The notes beneath the pieces were generated by a model. The model was not told where the DNA came from, did not search any database, and saw nothing but the letters and a program-made list of their open reading frames with translations. Positions 9,031-17,402 of a DNA stretch of 64,000 bases are shown one piece after another. Position numbers and translations under genes: made by a program. The first letter of the stretch is position 1, and the number at the start of each line of letters is the position of its first letter. This DNA is from Lysobacterales bacterium (GTDB lineage Bacteria > Pseudomonadota > Gammaproteobacteria > Xanthomonadales > SZUA-5): positions 1 through 64,000 of the forward strand of contig JABAQR010000002.1 of assembly GCA_019187485.1 (NCBI GenBank), read 5' to 3'.

Positions 9031-10372
9031 TCTCATCCAGCGCCCGCCACGTTTTCTCGACCAGCTCATCGACCTGCGCGCGGCTGATGACGAGCGGCGG
9101 CGACAGCAGCATCGAGTCGTAGGTGGCGCGCAGGATCAGGCCGTTCTTCAGTGCCAGGTCGCGGCAGCGCACGCCGACCTTGCCGCGCTCGGTGAAGAAT
9201 TTGCGCTCGCTCTTGTCCGGCACCAGCTCGAGCGCGCCGACCATGCCAGTGATGCGCGCTTCGCCCACCAGCGGATGCGCGCCGAGTTCCAGCCAGCGCT
9301 GGCGCAGGTAGCCGGCGGTGTCGGCCTTGCAGGTATCGACGATCTTCTCCTCCTGAAGGATGCGGAGGTTCTCCAGCGCGACCGCGCAGCACACCGGATG
9401 GCCCGAGTAGGTGTAGCCATGCGCCAGTTCGCCGCCTTGGGTCGCGAGCACTTTCGCGACCCGGTCGTTGAACATCACCGCACCGAGCGGGATATAGCCG
9501 CTGGTGATGCCCTTGGCGAGGGTCATGATGTCCGGGCGGAAGCCGAAGGTCTGGCAGCCGAACCACTCACCGGTGCGGCCGAAGCCGCAGATCACCTCGT
9601 CGGCGACCAGCAGCACGTCGTACTGGCGGCAGATGCGCTCGATCTCCGGCCAGTAGCTCATCGGCGGGATGTACACGCCGATCGCGCCCATGATCGGTTC
9701 GCCGATGAAGGCGGCGACGCGCTCTGGGCCAAGTTCGAGGATCTTCTGCTCCAGCCGGCGCGCGGCGACCAGGCCGTATTCCTCGGGGTCGAGATCCCCG
9801 CCGTCGGCGAACCAGAAGGGCGGGTCGATGTGGTGGATATCCGGGATCGGCAGCCCGCCCTGGGCGTGCATGCCCTTCATGCCGCCGAGGCTGGCGCCGG
9901 CGACCGTCGAACCGTGGTAGCCATTGTGGCGGCCGATGAAGATGTTCTTCTGCGGCCGGTCCTGCACCGCCCAGAAGTGGCGGACCATGCGCAGGATGGT
10001 GTCGTTGGCTTCCGAGCCCGAGTTGCTGAAGAAGGCGTGGTTCAAGTCATACGGAGTCAGCTCGGCGAGCTTGGCGGCAAGTTGCACCGTCGGCGCCGTC
10101 GTGCACTGGAAGAAGCTGTTGTAGTACGCCAGCTCAGTCATCTGTTTCGCAGCGACCGCCCCCAGCTCCGGCCGGCCGTAGCCGATGTTCACGCACCACA
10201 GCCCGGCGAAGGCGTCCAGCAGCTGGTTGCCCTCCGCGTCCCACACATAACAGCCCTCGCCGCGCGTCAACAGCCGCGTGCCCCTCTTCGCGAGCGCGGC
10301 GTTGTCGTTGAAGGGGTGCAGGTGGTGCGCGGCGTCGAGCTGCTGCAGGGTGCGGGTGTCGAGGTGGGTCAT
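9014..10372 (-). CDS. spuC: Putrescine (polyamine):pyruvate aminotransferase, class III PLP, SpuC-type
   Basis: 452 residues, close to Pseudomonas SpuC along its length as I recall it: GLWCVNIGYGRPEL, FFSNSGSEANDTILRMVRH, GRHNGYHGSTVAGASLGGMK, VADEVICGFGRTGEWFG, then the PLP lysine in TLAKGITSGY (about K287). It would move the amino group of putrescine, cadaverine or another polyamine to pyruvate, giving 4-aminobutyraldehyde and alanine. It sits between puuA and potF on the same strand. The direct transaminase and gamma-glutamyl routes are therefore encoded together. Substrate range is inferred. Confidence 0.85.
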   Translation of the reverse strand: MTHLDTRTLQQLDAAHHLHPFNDNAALAKRGTRLLTRGEGCYVWDAEGNQLLDAFAGLWCVNIGYGRPELGAVAAKQMTELAYYNSFFQCTTAPTVQLAAKLAELTPYDLNHAFFSNSGSEANDTILRMVRHFWAVQDRPQKNIFIGRHNGYHGSTVAGASLGGMKGMHAQGGLPIPDIHHIDPPFWFADGGDLDPEEYGLVAARRLEQKILELGPERVAAFIGEPIMGAIGVYIPPMSYWPEIERICRQYDVLLVADEVICGFGRTGEWFGCQTFGFRPDIMTLAKGITSGYIPLGAVMFNDRVAKVLATQGGELAHGYTYSGHPVCCAVALENLRILQEEKIVDTCKADTAGYLRQRWLELGAHPLVGEARITGMVGALELVPDKSERKFFTERGKVGVRCRDLALKNGLILRATYDSMLLSPPLVISRAQVDELVEKTWRALDETAGEL

Positions 10373-10407
10373 GTGCGCTCCGGGTGGATCACTGCTTGTC
10401 TGAAAGA

Positions 10408-10555
10408 GCGGGGCCGGGGACTGGGGGCTGGGGCTTGTGCGCCGAAGAGCGAGGAGGGCCAGTGGGCTCAAGGTGAGCGCTGCAAGCGCATGCGAGGATT
10501 TCCAGTCTTCGAGTCCTCCCGCGCACCCGCCCCAGCCCCCAGTCCCCAGCCCCGC
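10408..10555. repeat. Palindromic element with GGGGCTGGGG-type arms (copy 1)
   Basis: Left arm 10408-10433 and right arm 10530-10555 are inverted copies of 26 bp with one mismatch. The arms consist of repeated GGGGxCTG units. The 96-base interior is ordinary sequence. It fills the gap between spuC and puuA. The same arm recurs at 14442, 41014 and 43855. Confidence 0.8.
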
Positions 10556-10568
10556 CATTGCTCCCCGT

Positions 10569-11954
10569 TCACACCGTCAGCAGCAGGAACTCCCGTTCCC
10601 ACGAGCTGATCACGCGCAGATAGGTTTCGTATTCCTTGCCCTTCACCGCGGCGTAGCAGTCGACGAAGCGCTCGCCGAGCAGGCTGCGCAGCGGTTTGCA
10701 GACTTTCAGGCTGTTGAGCGCGTCTTCCAGCGAACGCGGCAGGGCGAAGCCCTTGTCCTGGGCGCTGCCCGACAGCGGTTCGCTGGGGGTGAGTTTCTCG
10801 ACGATGCCGAGATAGCCGCAGGCGAGCGTGGCCGCCATCGCGAGGTAGGGGTTGGCGTCCGAGCCGGCGAAGCGGCTCTCGACGCGGGTGTTTTCGGCGC
10901 CGTCCATCGGTACGCGCAGGCCGCAGGTGCGGTTGTCGTAGCCCCACTGCACGTTGATCGGAGCCACTTGGCCGAGCGCGAGGCGGCGATAGGAATTGAC
11001 GTTCGGCGCGAAGAAGCTCATCGCCATCGGCACGTACTTCTGCAAACCGCCGAGGTAGTGCATGAACAGCGCGCTGTGCTGGCCGGGCTTGTCGCCGGCG
11101 AATACGTTCTCGCCGTCTTCGTCGGCCAGGCTCTGGTGGATGTGCATCGCACTGCCGGGCTCATTCGCCATCGGTTTGGCGAGGAAGGTGGCGTACACGC
11201 CGTGGCGCAGCGCGGCCTCGCGCATGCAGCGTTTGAACAGGAACACATGGTCGGCGCGCGACATCGCTTCGGCGTGCTGGAAGTTGACTTCCAGTTGCCC
11301 GGCGCCCGATTCGTGGATCAGGGTATCGACGTCGAGTTCCATGGTCTCGGCGTAGTCGTACATCAGGTCGAGGATCGGGTCGAACTCGTTGACTGCGTCG
11401 ATCGAGTAGGACTGGCGTGCGGTCTCCGGGCGCCCCGAGCGGCCGGCCGGTGGTTGCAGCGGGAAGTCCGGATCGGTGTTCTTTTGCACCAGGAAGAACT
11501 CGAGTTCGGGCGCGACGATCGGCTTCAGGCCGATGCCCTCGTACAGCGCCAGCACGCGCCGCAGCACGTTGCGTGGCGCGAGGTCATGCGCGCGGCCGTC
11601 GCGCGTGTAGCAGTCGTGGATGATCTGCGCGGTGGGGTCGGAGGCCCACGGCACCATGCGCACGGTGTCGGCGTCCGGGCGCAGATACATGTCCGAGTCC
11701 GAAGGCGAGACCAGTTCGTCGTACTCGTCCGGGTAGTCGCCGGTGACGGTGGTGGCGAAGATGCCCTCGGGCAGGCGCGTGCCGTAGTCGTGGCTGAACT
11801 TGGTCGCGGGAATGATCTTGCCGCGCGCGTTGCCGGTGAGGTCGGGCACCAGGCACTCGACCTCGGTGATGCGGCGTTCCTTGAGCCACAGCTTCAGCGA
11901 GCTCTCCTGCTGCTCGGCCTCGCTGGGGCGCGGGGACTTCTTCTTGCGCGCCAT
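10569..11954 (-). CDS. puuA: Gamma-glutamylputrescine synthetase, glutamine synthetase-like (copy 1)
   Basis: 461 residues of the type-III-like glutamine synthetase family. An N-terminal beta-grasp (CLVPDLTGNARGKI) precedes the catalytic barrel with PELEFFLV, GAGQLEVNF, GSAMHIHQSL, NRTCGLRVP and ESRFAGSDANPYLAMAA, the metal-, ATP- and glutamate-binding segments. It should ligate glutamate to putrescine using ATP, the first step of the Puu pathway. It lies two bases after puuD in one transcript. A lysine-rich start (MARKKKSPRP) is unusual but short. The second paralogue at 13061 may use a different polyamine. Confidence 0.85.
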   Translation of the reverse strand: MARKKKSPRPSEAEQQESSLKLWLKERRITEVECLVPDLTGNARGKIIPATKFSHDYGTRLPEGIFATTVTGDYPDEYDELVSPSDSDMYLRPDADTVRMVPWASDPTAQIIHDCYTRDGRAHDLAPRNVLRRVLALYEGIGLKPIVAPELEFFLVQKNTDPDFPLQPPAGRSGRPETARQSYSIDAVNEFDPILDLMYDYAETMELDVDTLIHESGAGQLEVNFQHAEAMSRADHVFLFKRCMREAALRHGVYATFLAKPMANEPGSAMHIHQSLADEDGENVFAGDKPGQHSALFMHYLGGLQKYVPMAMSFFAPNVNSYRRLALGQVAPINVQWGYDNRTCGLRVPMDGAENTRVESRFAGSDANPYLAMAATLACGYLGIVEKLTPSEPLSGSAQDKGFALPRSLEDALNSLKVCKPLRSLLGERFVDCYAAVKGKEYETYLRVISSWEREFLLLTV

Positions 11955-11956
11955 CG

Positions 11957-12709
11957 TCAGCTCCTCGCGTCTGCGTGTGCACGCACCGCCTGCGCGAAGT
12001 GTTCGAAGGTGCGGCGGTAGAAATCGTTCTCGAGCACTTTCCACTCCGGATGCCACTGCACGGCGAGCAGGAAGCTCTCGCCGCTGGCCAGGCGCACGGC
12101 TTCGATGAGTCCATCGGGTGCGGTGGCTTCCACGGCGAGCCCGTTGCCGAGGCTGCGGATACCCTGGCCGTGCAGCGAGTTGACCATCGCGGTGTCGCCA
12201 GCGAAGGAGTGCAGCAGGCCGCCGGGTGCGAGCGTCACCGCGTGCGCCGGCGCGTACTGCACATCGAGCGGCTGGCTCTGGTCCTCGCGGTGGTCGTGGT
12301 GGCCGACCGTTGCGTGCACCTTCTGCAGCAGCGTGCCGCCGAAGGCGACATTGACCTCCTGCAGCCCACGGCAGACCGCCAGCACCGGCACCCGCGCGCG
12401 TACCGCCTGGAGTACCAGCGGCAGGGTGTTGGCGTCGCGGTGCGCATCGTGCGGATTGCCTTCCCAGCTCGGCTCGTTGCCGTAGTGGTGCGGTTCGATG
12501 TTGCTGTACGAGCCGGTCAGGAAGATCCCGTCGAGGCGTTCGAGCAAGGTTGGCAGATCCAGCGGCGGGTCCAGCGAAGGGATCGACAGTGGTGTCCCGC
12601 AGCCGGTGTCGACGAGCGCGCGGAGGTACTTCTCGCCGACCGCCTGGAAAGGATGCGGGCCGATGATCTTGCGATCACAGGGCACACCGATGAGCGGCTG
12701 CTTGGCCAT
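11957..12709 (-). CDS. puuD: Gamma-glutamyl-gamma-aminobutyrate hydrolase PuuD-type
   Basis: 250 residues, class I glutamine amidotransferase fold of the peptidase C26 group. PLIGVPCDR opens the protein, the nucleophile is in VLAVCRGLQEVNVAFGG, and the His/Glu of the triad are in VQWHPEW. HGNEPSW-like residues near position 95 match the PuuD family. It cleaves gamma-glutamyl-GABA to glutamate and GABA, the last step of the Puu route. It is first in the minus-strand run and its promoter must lie in the divergent gap at 12710-13060. The ATG at 12709 is the only start giving the conserved N-terminus. Confidence 0.86.
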   Translation of the reverse strand: MAKQPLIGVPCDRKIIGPHPFQAVGEKYLRALVDTGCGTPLSIPSLDPPLDLPTLLERLDGIFLTGSYSNIEPHHYGNEPSWEGNPHDAHRDANTLPLVLQAVRARVPVLAVCRGLQEVNVAFGGTLLQKVHATVGHHDHREDQSQPLDVQYAPAHAVTLAPGGLLHSFAGDTAMVNSLHGQGIRSLGNGLAVEATAPDGLIEAVRLASGESFLLAVQWHPEWKVLENDFYRRTFEHFAQAVRAHADARS

Positions 12710-12793
12710 GCACAGGCTCCCGAAGATGCCGGCAAGGTACGCGGAGTGATCGATTTTTTCAACGGGTGTGCTTCGATTGGGACGCCTGTTGGT

Positions 12794-12954
12794 GGACGCA
12801 AAGGACGCAAAGGACGCAAAGGGCGCAAAGGACGCAAAAACAGCGACGGTCGGACTTGGGTTCCAGGAGACGCCAAGCGAAGGCCTGCTGGGCTCAGTGG
12901 AGAACTGCTTCTGCTTCCTTTGCGTCCTTTGCGTCCTTTGCGTCCTTTGCGTCC
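12794..12954. repeat. Nonamer-armed inverted repeat (GGACGCAAA)5 ... (TTTGCGTCC)4
   Basis: Five tandem copies of GGACGCAAA (12794-12838, the fourth reading GGGCGCAAA) face four copies of the reverse complement TTTGCGTCC (12919-12954) across an 80-base spacer. It occupies the divergent promoter region of puuD and puuA2. A second, degenerate copy lies at 37496-37607. The spacer has no convincing ORF. The rest of the 351-base gap holds no gene. Confidence 0.9.
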
Positions 12955-13060
12955 GAATCCGGCGCCCGTTCAAGGCGAGGTCTTCGGCAACCGATGAGTA
13001 TTTTTTACGCGCTCCGCCGCTCTGCTAGCATCGCCGGCACCTCCTGACGGCGATGCCACC

Positions 13061-14428
13061 ATGTCGGATTACGCCCTGCCAGCCGCGGATGCGGCGGTGC
13101 TGCAGCAGATTCCGGGCTGTGAGCTGATCGACCTGATCCTGCCGGATCTCAACGGCCTGCTGCGCGGCAAGCGGGTGACGCGCGATGCGCTGGCGAAGGT
13201 CTACGAGTCGGGCGTGTGCCTGCCGATGTCGCTGCTCGCGACCGACATCACCGGCAACACCGTCGAGGAAACCGGGCTCGGCTACGACATCGGCGACGAG
13301 GACCGCATCTGCCGGCCGGTGCCGGGCACGCTGCGGCCGGTGCCGTGGCAGAAAAAGCCGATGGCGCAACTGCTGCTGTGCATGGAGGACGCGCAGGGCG
13401 GGCAGTTCGTTGCCAATCCGCGTGAGGCGCTGCGGCGCGTGCTCGCGCGCTTCGATGCGCTCGGGCTGACACCGGTGGTGGCGGTGGAACTCGAGTTCTA
13501 CCTGCTGGATGCGAAGCAGACCGAGGACGGCCGCCCGCAGACCTCGATCAACCCGGCGACGGGGCAACGCAACCGCACGACGCAGGTCTATTCCCTCGAA
13601 GACCTCAACGACTACCAGACCTTCACGGACGCGGTCGCCGACGCCTGTCGTGCGCAGGCCATCCCGGCCGACACCGCCGTCGCCGAGTACGCGCCAGGCC
13701 AGTTCGAGATCAATTTGAAGCACCGCGCCGACGCGCTTGCCGCCTGCGACGACGCGATCTGCCTGAAGCGCGCGATCAAGGCCGTCGCCGAACGCCAGGG
13801 CATGCTCGCGAGCTTCATGGCCAAGCCCTTCGTCGACCAGGCCGGCAGCGGCACCCACATCCACGTCAGCCTGCTCGACCGCAACGGGAACAACCTCTTC
13901 GCCGGCACGCCGGACGCGCCGGCGCCGGCGATGCTCGCGGCCATCGGCGGCCTGCAGCGCAGCTCGCGCGACTGCATGCTGATGTTCGCGCCGCACGCCA
14001 ACAGCTACCGGCGCTTCGTGCTGAACGCCTTCGTGCCGCTCAACGACTGCTGGGGCTACAACAACCGCACCGTGGCGATGCGCATCCCGCACAGCGATCC
14101 GGCCAACACCCGCATCGAGCACCGCATCGCCGGCGCCGACGCCAACCCGTACCTGGTCACCGCCGCGGTGCTCGCCGGCATGCTGCACGGTCTGCAGAAC
14201 GGCTTCGATCCCGGCCCGCCGATCGTCGGCAACGCCTACGAGCAGACCGAATCGCGCACCCTGTTCTGGCGCGACACCATCGCCGACTTCATGGCGAGCG
14301 GGTTCATCGGCGACACCTTCGGCCCCGACTTCCGCCACATCTACGGCCAGCAGAAGCTCAAGGAGCTGCGCAGCTTCTACCGCGAGGTGACGACGCTGGA
14401 GTACGCGTGGTACCTGCGGCAGGTGTGA
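13061..14428 (+). CDS. puuA: Gamma-glutamylputrescine synthetase, glutamine synthetase-like (copy 2)
   Basis: 455 residues with the same fold and motifs as the enzyme at 10569: LIDLILPDLNGLLRGKRV, VAVELEFYLLD, APGQFEINLKH, GSGTHIHVSLLD, NRTVAMRIP and EHRIAGADANPYLVTAA. It resembles E. coli PuuA more than the first copy does, with the LLATDITGNTVEETGLGYDI segment. It leads a plus-strand pair with puuB, the next enzyme of the pathway, which strongly supports a gamma-glutamylpolyamine role. The ATG at 13061 begins the conserved region. Confidence 0.88.
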   Translation: MSDYALPAADAAVLQQIPGCELIDLILPDLNGLLRGKRVTRDALAKVYESGVCLPMSLLATDITGNTVEETGLGYDIGDEDRICRPVPGTLRPVPWQKKPMAQLLLCMEDAQGGQFVANPREALRRVLARFDALGLTPVVAVELEFYLLDAKQTEDGRPQTSINPATGQRNRTTQVYSLEDLNDYQTFTDAVADACRAQAIPADTAVAEYAPGQFEINLKHRADALAACDDAICLKRAIKAVAERQGMLASFMAKPFVDQAGSGTHIHVSLLDRNGNNLFAGTPDAPAPAMLAAIGGLQRSSRDCMLMFAPHANSYRRFVLNAFVPLNDCWGYNNRTVAMRIPHSDPANTRIEHRIAGADANPYLVTAAVLAGMLHGLQNGFDPGPPIVGNAYEQTESRTLFWRDTIADFMASGFIGDTFGPDFRHIYGQQKLKELRSFYREVTTLEYAWYLRQV

Positions 14429-14441
14429 AGGTGGAGCAAGG

Positions 14442-14599
14442 GCGGGGCTGGGGCGAGTGCGCGGCAGTGCGCGGCAAGCTACAACCTGTCGGTCGCGCTT
14501 GAGGACGCAAGCGAGCATCTCGTCCGGCACCTCGAGCTCGATGCACACTCGCCCTCAGCCCTCAGCCCTCAGCCCTCAGCCCTCAGCCCCCAGCCCCGC
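14442..14599. repeat. GGGGCTGGGG-type palindromic element with CCCTCAG heptad array (copy 2)
   Basis: GCGGGGCTGGGG at 14442-14453 is inverted at 14588-14599. Just inside the right arm are five exact tandem CCCTCAG heptamers (14552-14586) and a variant sixth. It fills the gap between puuA2 and puuB. Copy number of the heptad could vary by slippage. Confidence 0.8.
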
Positions 14600-14621
14600 A
14601 TTTCGCCTCGATCAACGGCGC

Positions 14622-15899
14622 ATGAGCCCCCACATCCCCTCCTGGTACTCCGCCACCGCCCACCCCGCCCCGGAGCACCCGGTGCTGCGCGGATCCGAGC
14701 GCGCGGACGTGGTCGTGCTGGGCGGCGGGCTCACCGGGCTGTCGGCGGCGCTGGAACTGGCCGAGCGCGGGTACTCGGTGGTGGTACTGGAAGCCGAGCG
14801 CGTCGGCTGGGGGGCGTCCGGGCGCAGTGGCGGTCAGGCGATCTTCGGCTACGGCTGCGAGATGGCGAAGATCGCCGCGCAGATCGGCCTCGACGACGCG
14901 CGCAAGCTGTTCGACTGGTCGGTCGAGGGCGTCGAACTGATCGCACAACGCTGCGCGAAGCACGCCATCGACTGCGATTTCGTCGCCGGCCATGCGCATG
15001 CGGCGATCAAGCCGCGCCAGGTCGAGGAGCTGAAGCACTTCCAGCACGATCTCGAGAGCCACTACGGCTACCCCGGCACCGAGTTGTGGGACCGCGCGCG
15101 CTTGCAGCAGGAACTCGCCACCGCGCGCTACGCGGCGCTGCTCTACGACCCGCGCAGCGCGCACATCCATCCGCTGAACTACACCCTGGGGCTCGCGCGT
15201 GCGGCGAGCGCGCTCGGCGTGCGCATCTTCGAGGGCAGCCGGGTGACGCGCATCGTCGAGGGTGATCACCTGTGCTTCCGCACCGCGCAGGGCGAGGTGA
15301 ACGCGGCCTTCGGCGTGCTCGCCGGCAACGCCTGGCTCAGCGGCCTGGTACCGCAGCTCGAGGACCGCATCATGCCGGTCGGTACCTACATCTGCGCCAG
15401 CCGGCCGCTGGGCGCCGAGCGCGCCCGGGCGCTGATCCGCAACGGCATGGCGGTGGCCGACATCAACTTCGTGCTCGACTACTTCCGGCTGAGTTCGGAC
15501 CACCGCATGCTCTTCGGCGGCCGCGTCAGCTATTCCGGCATCGACCCGCCCGCGCTCGGTCCGCGCATGCGTGCGCGCATGCACGCGGTGTTCCCGCAGC
15601 TCGCCGATGTCGACATCGAACACGTCTGGGGCGGCTACGTCGACATCAGCATGAGCCGCGCGCCCGACTGGGGGCGCATCGGTTCGAATCTCTATTACGC
15701 ACAGGGCTTTTCCGGCCACGGCATCGCCGCCACCGGCCTCGCCGGCCGGGTGATCGCCGAGGCCATCCACGGCCAGTCCGCGCGCCTGGACGTCTACCAG
15801 CGCATCCGCCATCGCGCTTTCCCAGGTGGCCGCACGCTGCGCACGCCTGCGCTGGTACTGGCGATGCTGTGGTTCCGGCTGAAGGACTGGATGCCCTGA
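14622..15899 (+). CDS. puuB: Gamma-glutamylputrescine oxidase PuuB-type (FAD, DAO family)
   Basis: 425 residues of the DadA/GlyOx family. A Rossmann FAD motif (VVVLGGGLTGLSAALELAERG) sits at about residues 28-48, followed by WGASGRSGGQAIFGYG, the PuuB-type continuation, and a C-terminal FSGHGIAATGLAGRVIAEAI that closes the FAD site. It oxidises gamma-glutamylputrescine to the aldehyde with release of ammonia and peroxide. It follows puuA2 after a 193-base gap occupied by a palindromic element. The start (MSPHIPSWYSATA) matches the family opening PSYY/WYxAT. Confidence 0.88.
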   Translation: MSPHIPSWYSATAHPAPEHPVLRGSERADVVVLGGGLTGLSAALELAERGYSVVVLEAERVGWGASGRSGGQAIFGYGCEMAKIAAQIGLDDARKLFDWSVEGVELIAQRCAKHAIDCDFVAGHAHAAIKPRQVEELKHFQHDLESHYGYPGTELWDRARLQQELATARYAALLYDPRSAHIHPLNYTLGLARAASALGVRIFEGSRVTRIVEGDHLCFRTAQGEVNAAFGVLAGNAWLSGLVPQLEDRIMPVGTYICASRPLGAERARALIRNGMAVADINFVLDYFRLSSDHRMLFGGRVSYSGIDPPALGPRMRARMHAVFPQLADVDIEHVWGGYVDISMSRAPDWGRIGSNLYYAQGFSGHGIAATGLAGRVIAEAIHGQSARLDVYQRIRHRAFPGGRTLRTPALVLAMLWFRLKDWMP

Positions 15900-15976
15900 A
15901 GCAGCTTGCGTCCGGACGCCCACGCAACGCGCGAACGTGTAGCGTTGCGATCCGGGCGGGTGCGCAGGAGTTCGAG

Positions 15977-16726
15977 TTGACAATCAGTCTGCGATGGTGC
16001 TGCTGGCTGTGGATCGCCCTGGCCCTATGTTGCCCGTTGCGGGCCGCGGAGTTGACGGTGTCCGCCGCGGCCAGCCTGACGAATGCCTTCCGGGAGCTCG
16101 CCCGGGTCCACGAAGCACACCACCCGGACACGCGCGTGCTGCTGAACTTCGGCGGTTCCGGAGCTTTGCTGCAACAGATCGCCAATGGCGCACCGGTGGA
16201 CGTGTTCGTCTCGGCGGATCGGGAAACGATGGACCGCGCCGTCGCGGAACGGCTGGTTGGACCGGCCCGCGACTTCGTCGCGAACAGTCTGGTGCTGGCG
16301 GTGCCGGCCGATGGCGGACTCACCGTGACTTCCTTGCAGCAGCTCGCGCAGACGCGGCTTGCGCGCATCGCGATCGGCAATCCGGCGACGGTGCCCGCCG
16401 GGCGTTACGCGATGCGGGCACTGACAGTCGCCGGGCTGCACGAAGGCATGACGGAGCGCCTGATCCACACCCAGCACGTGCGCCAGGCGCTCGACTACCT
16501 GGCGCGCGGCGAGGTGGACGCCGCCTTCGTCTATTCCAGCGACCTGCTGGCGATGCCCGGGCGCGTGCGGCTTGCCTTCGAGCTGCCGCTGGATCCACCG
16601 GTGCGCTATCCGGTCGCGCCGGTGCGGGACTCCGCGCAGCCGGCCGAAGCCGCACGTTTCATCGATTTCCTGTTCTCGGACGAGTGCCAGGCGATCTTGC
16701 GCCGGCACGGCTTCCGCTCGCCCTGA
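15977..16726 (+). CDS. modA: Molybdate ABC transporter periplasmic binding protein ModA
   Basis: 249 residues. No ATG fits; a TTG at 15977, six bases after CAGGAG, gives a clean signal peptide (WCCWLWIALALCCPLRAA, cut before ELTVSAAASLTNAF). The mature protein has the ModA hallmarks SAAASLTNAFRELA, NFGGSGALLQQIANGAPVDVFVSA and AFVYSSD. It binds molybdate or tungstate in the periplasm. It begins 77 bases after puuB on the same strand, so it may be read from the puu transcript. The TTG start is inferred from the SD spacing. Confidence 0.9.
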   Translation: MTISLRWCCWLWIALALCCPLRAAELTVSAAASLTNAFRELARVHEAHHPDTRVLLNFGGSGALLQQIANGAPVDVFVSADRETMDRAVAERLVGPARDFVANSLVLAVPADGGLTVTSLQQLAQTRLARIAIGNPATVPAGRYAMRALTVAGLHEGMTERLIHTQHVRQALDYLARGEVDAAFVYSSDLLAMPGRVRLAFELPLDPPVRYPVAPVRDSAQPAEAARFIDFLFSDECQAILRRHGFRSP

Positions 16727-16736
16727 TTCCCGCGCG

Positions 16737-17402
16737 ATGGAAGCCGCCTGGCCGGCGCTGGCACTGTCGCTGAAGGTCGCCGTGTGGACCTGTGCGATCT
16801 CGCTGGCCCTCGGCGCCGGCCTCGGCTGGCTGCTGGCACGGCGCCGTTTCCCGGGGCGCGAACTGCTCGACACCCTGCTGACGCTGCCGCTGGTGCTGCC
16901 GCCGACGGTGCTCGGTTACTACCTGCTGGTGCTGTTCGGGCGCCGCGGCTGGCTCGGCGGCTGGCTGCAGGAACAGCTCGGCATCCAGTTGATCTTCACC
17001 TGGCAGGGCGCGGTGATCGCGGCCTCGGTGGTCGCCTTCCCGCTGGTGTTCAAGCCGGCGCGCGCGGCCTTCGAAGGCGTGGACACACAGCTCGAACAGG
17101 CCGGTCGCGTGCTCGGGCTGTCGGAATGGGCGCTGTTCTGGCGGGTCACGCTGCCGCTGGCCTGGCGCGGCATTCTCGCCGGGCTGCTGCTGGCTTTCGC
17201 GCGGGCGATGGGCGAGTTCGGCGCGACGCTGATGGTCGCCGGCAGCATCCCCGGACGCACGCAGACGCTGTCGGTGGCGGTCTACGAAGCGGTCCAGGCC
17301 GGCCAGGACGCCACCGCCGCGCTGCTGGTCGCCATCACCACGCTGGTGTGCACCGCGGTGCTGCTGGCCGCGGGCTGGCTCGGCCGCCGGGAGCGCCGAT
17401 GA
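16737..17402 (+). CDS. modB: Molybdate ABC transporter permease ModB
   Basis: 221 residues with five to six membrane helices, ending at the normal ModB length. TLPLVLPPTVLGYYLLVLFGRRG is diagnostic, and the EAA-type loop (LEQAGRVLGLSEWALFWRVTLP) and FARAMGEFGATLMVAG are typical. Its start is 10 bases after modA; its stop overlaps the modC start by four bases. Confidence 0.93.
   Translation: MEAAWPALALSLKVAVWTCAISLALGAGLGWLLARRRFPGRELLDTLLTLPLVLPPTVLGYYLLVLFGRRGWLGGWLQEQLGIQLIFTWQGAVIAASVVAFPLVFKPARAAFEGVDTQLEQAGRVLGLSEWALFWRVTLPLAWRGILAGLLLAFARAMGEFGATLMVAGSIPGRTQTLSVAVYEAVQAGQDATAALLVAITTLVCTAVLLAAGWLGRRERR

Noticed and set aside
12794-12954. The GGACGCAAA element as a coding gene (TQRTQR or FASFAS translations)
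   Set aside because: Repeats of 9 bp give periodic peptides in all frames, no SD is associated, and the flanking starts of puuD and puuA2 are clear.
14552-14593. CRISPR-like tandem repeats
   Set aside because: Units are 7 bp with no spacers and no cas genes nearby; it is a simple heptad array.
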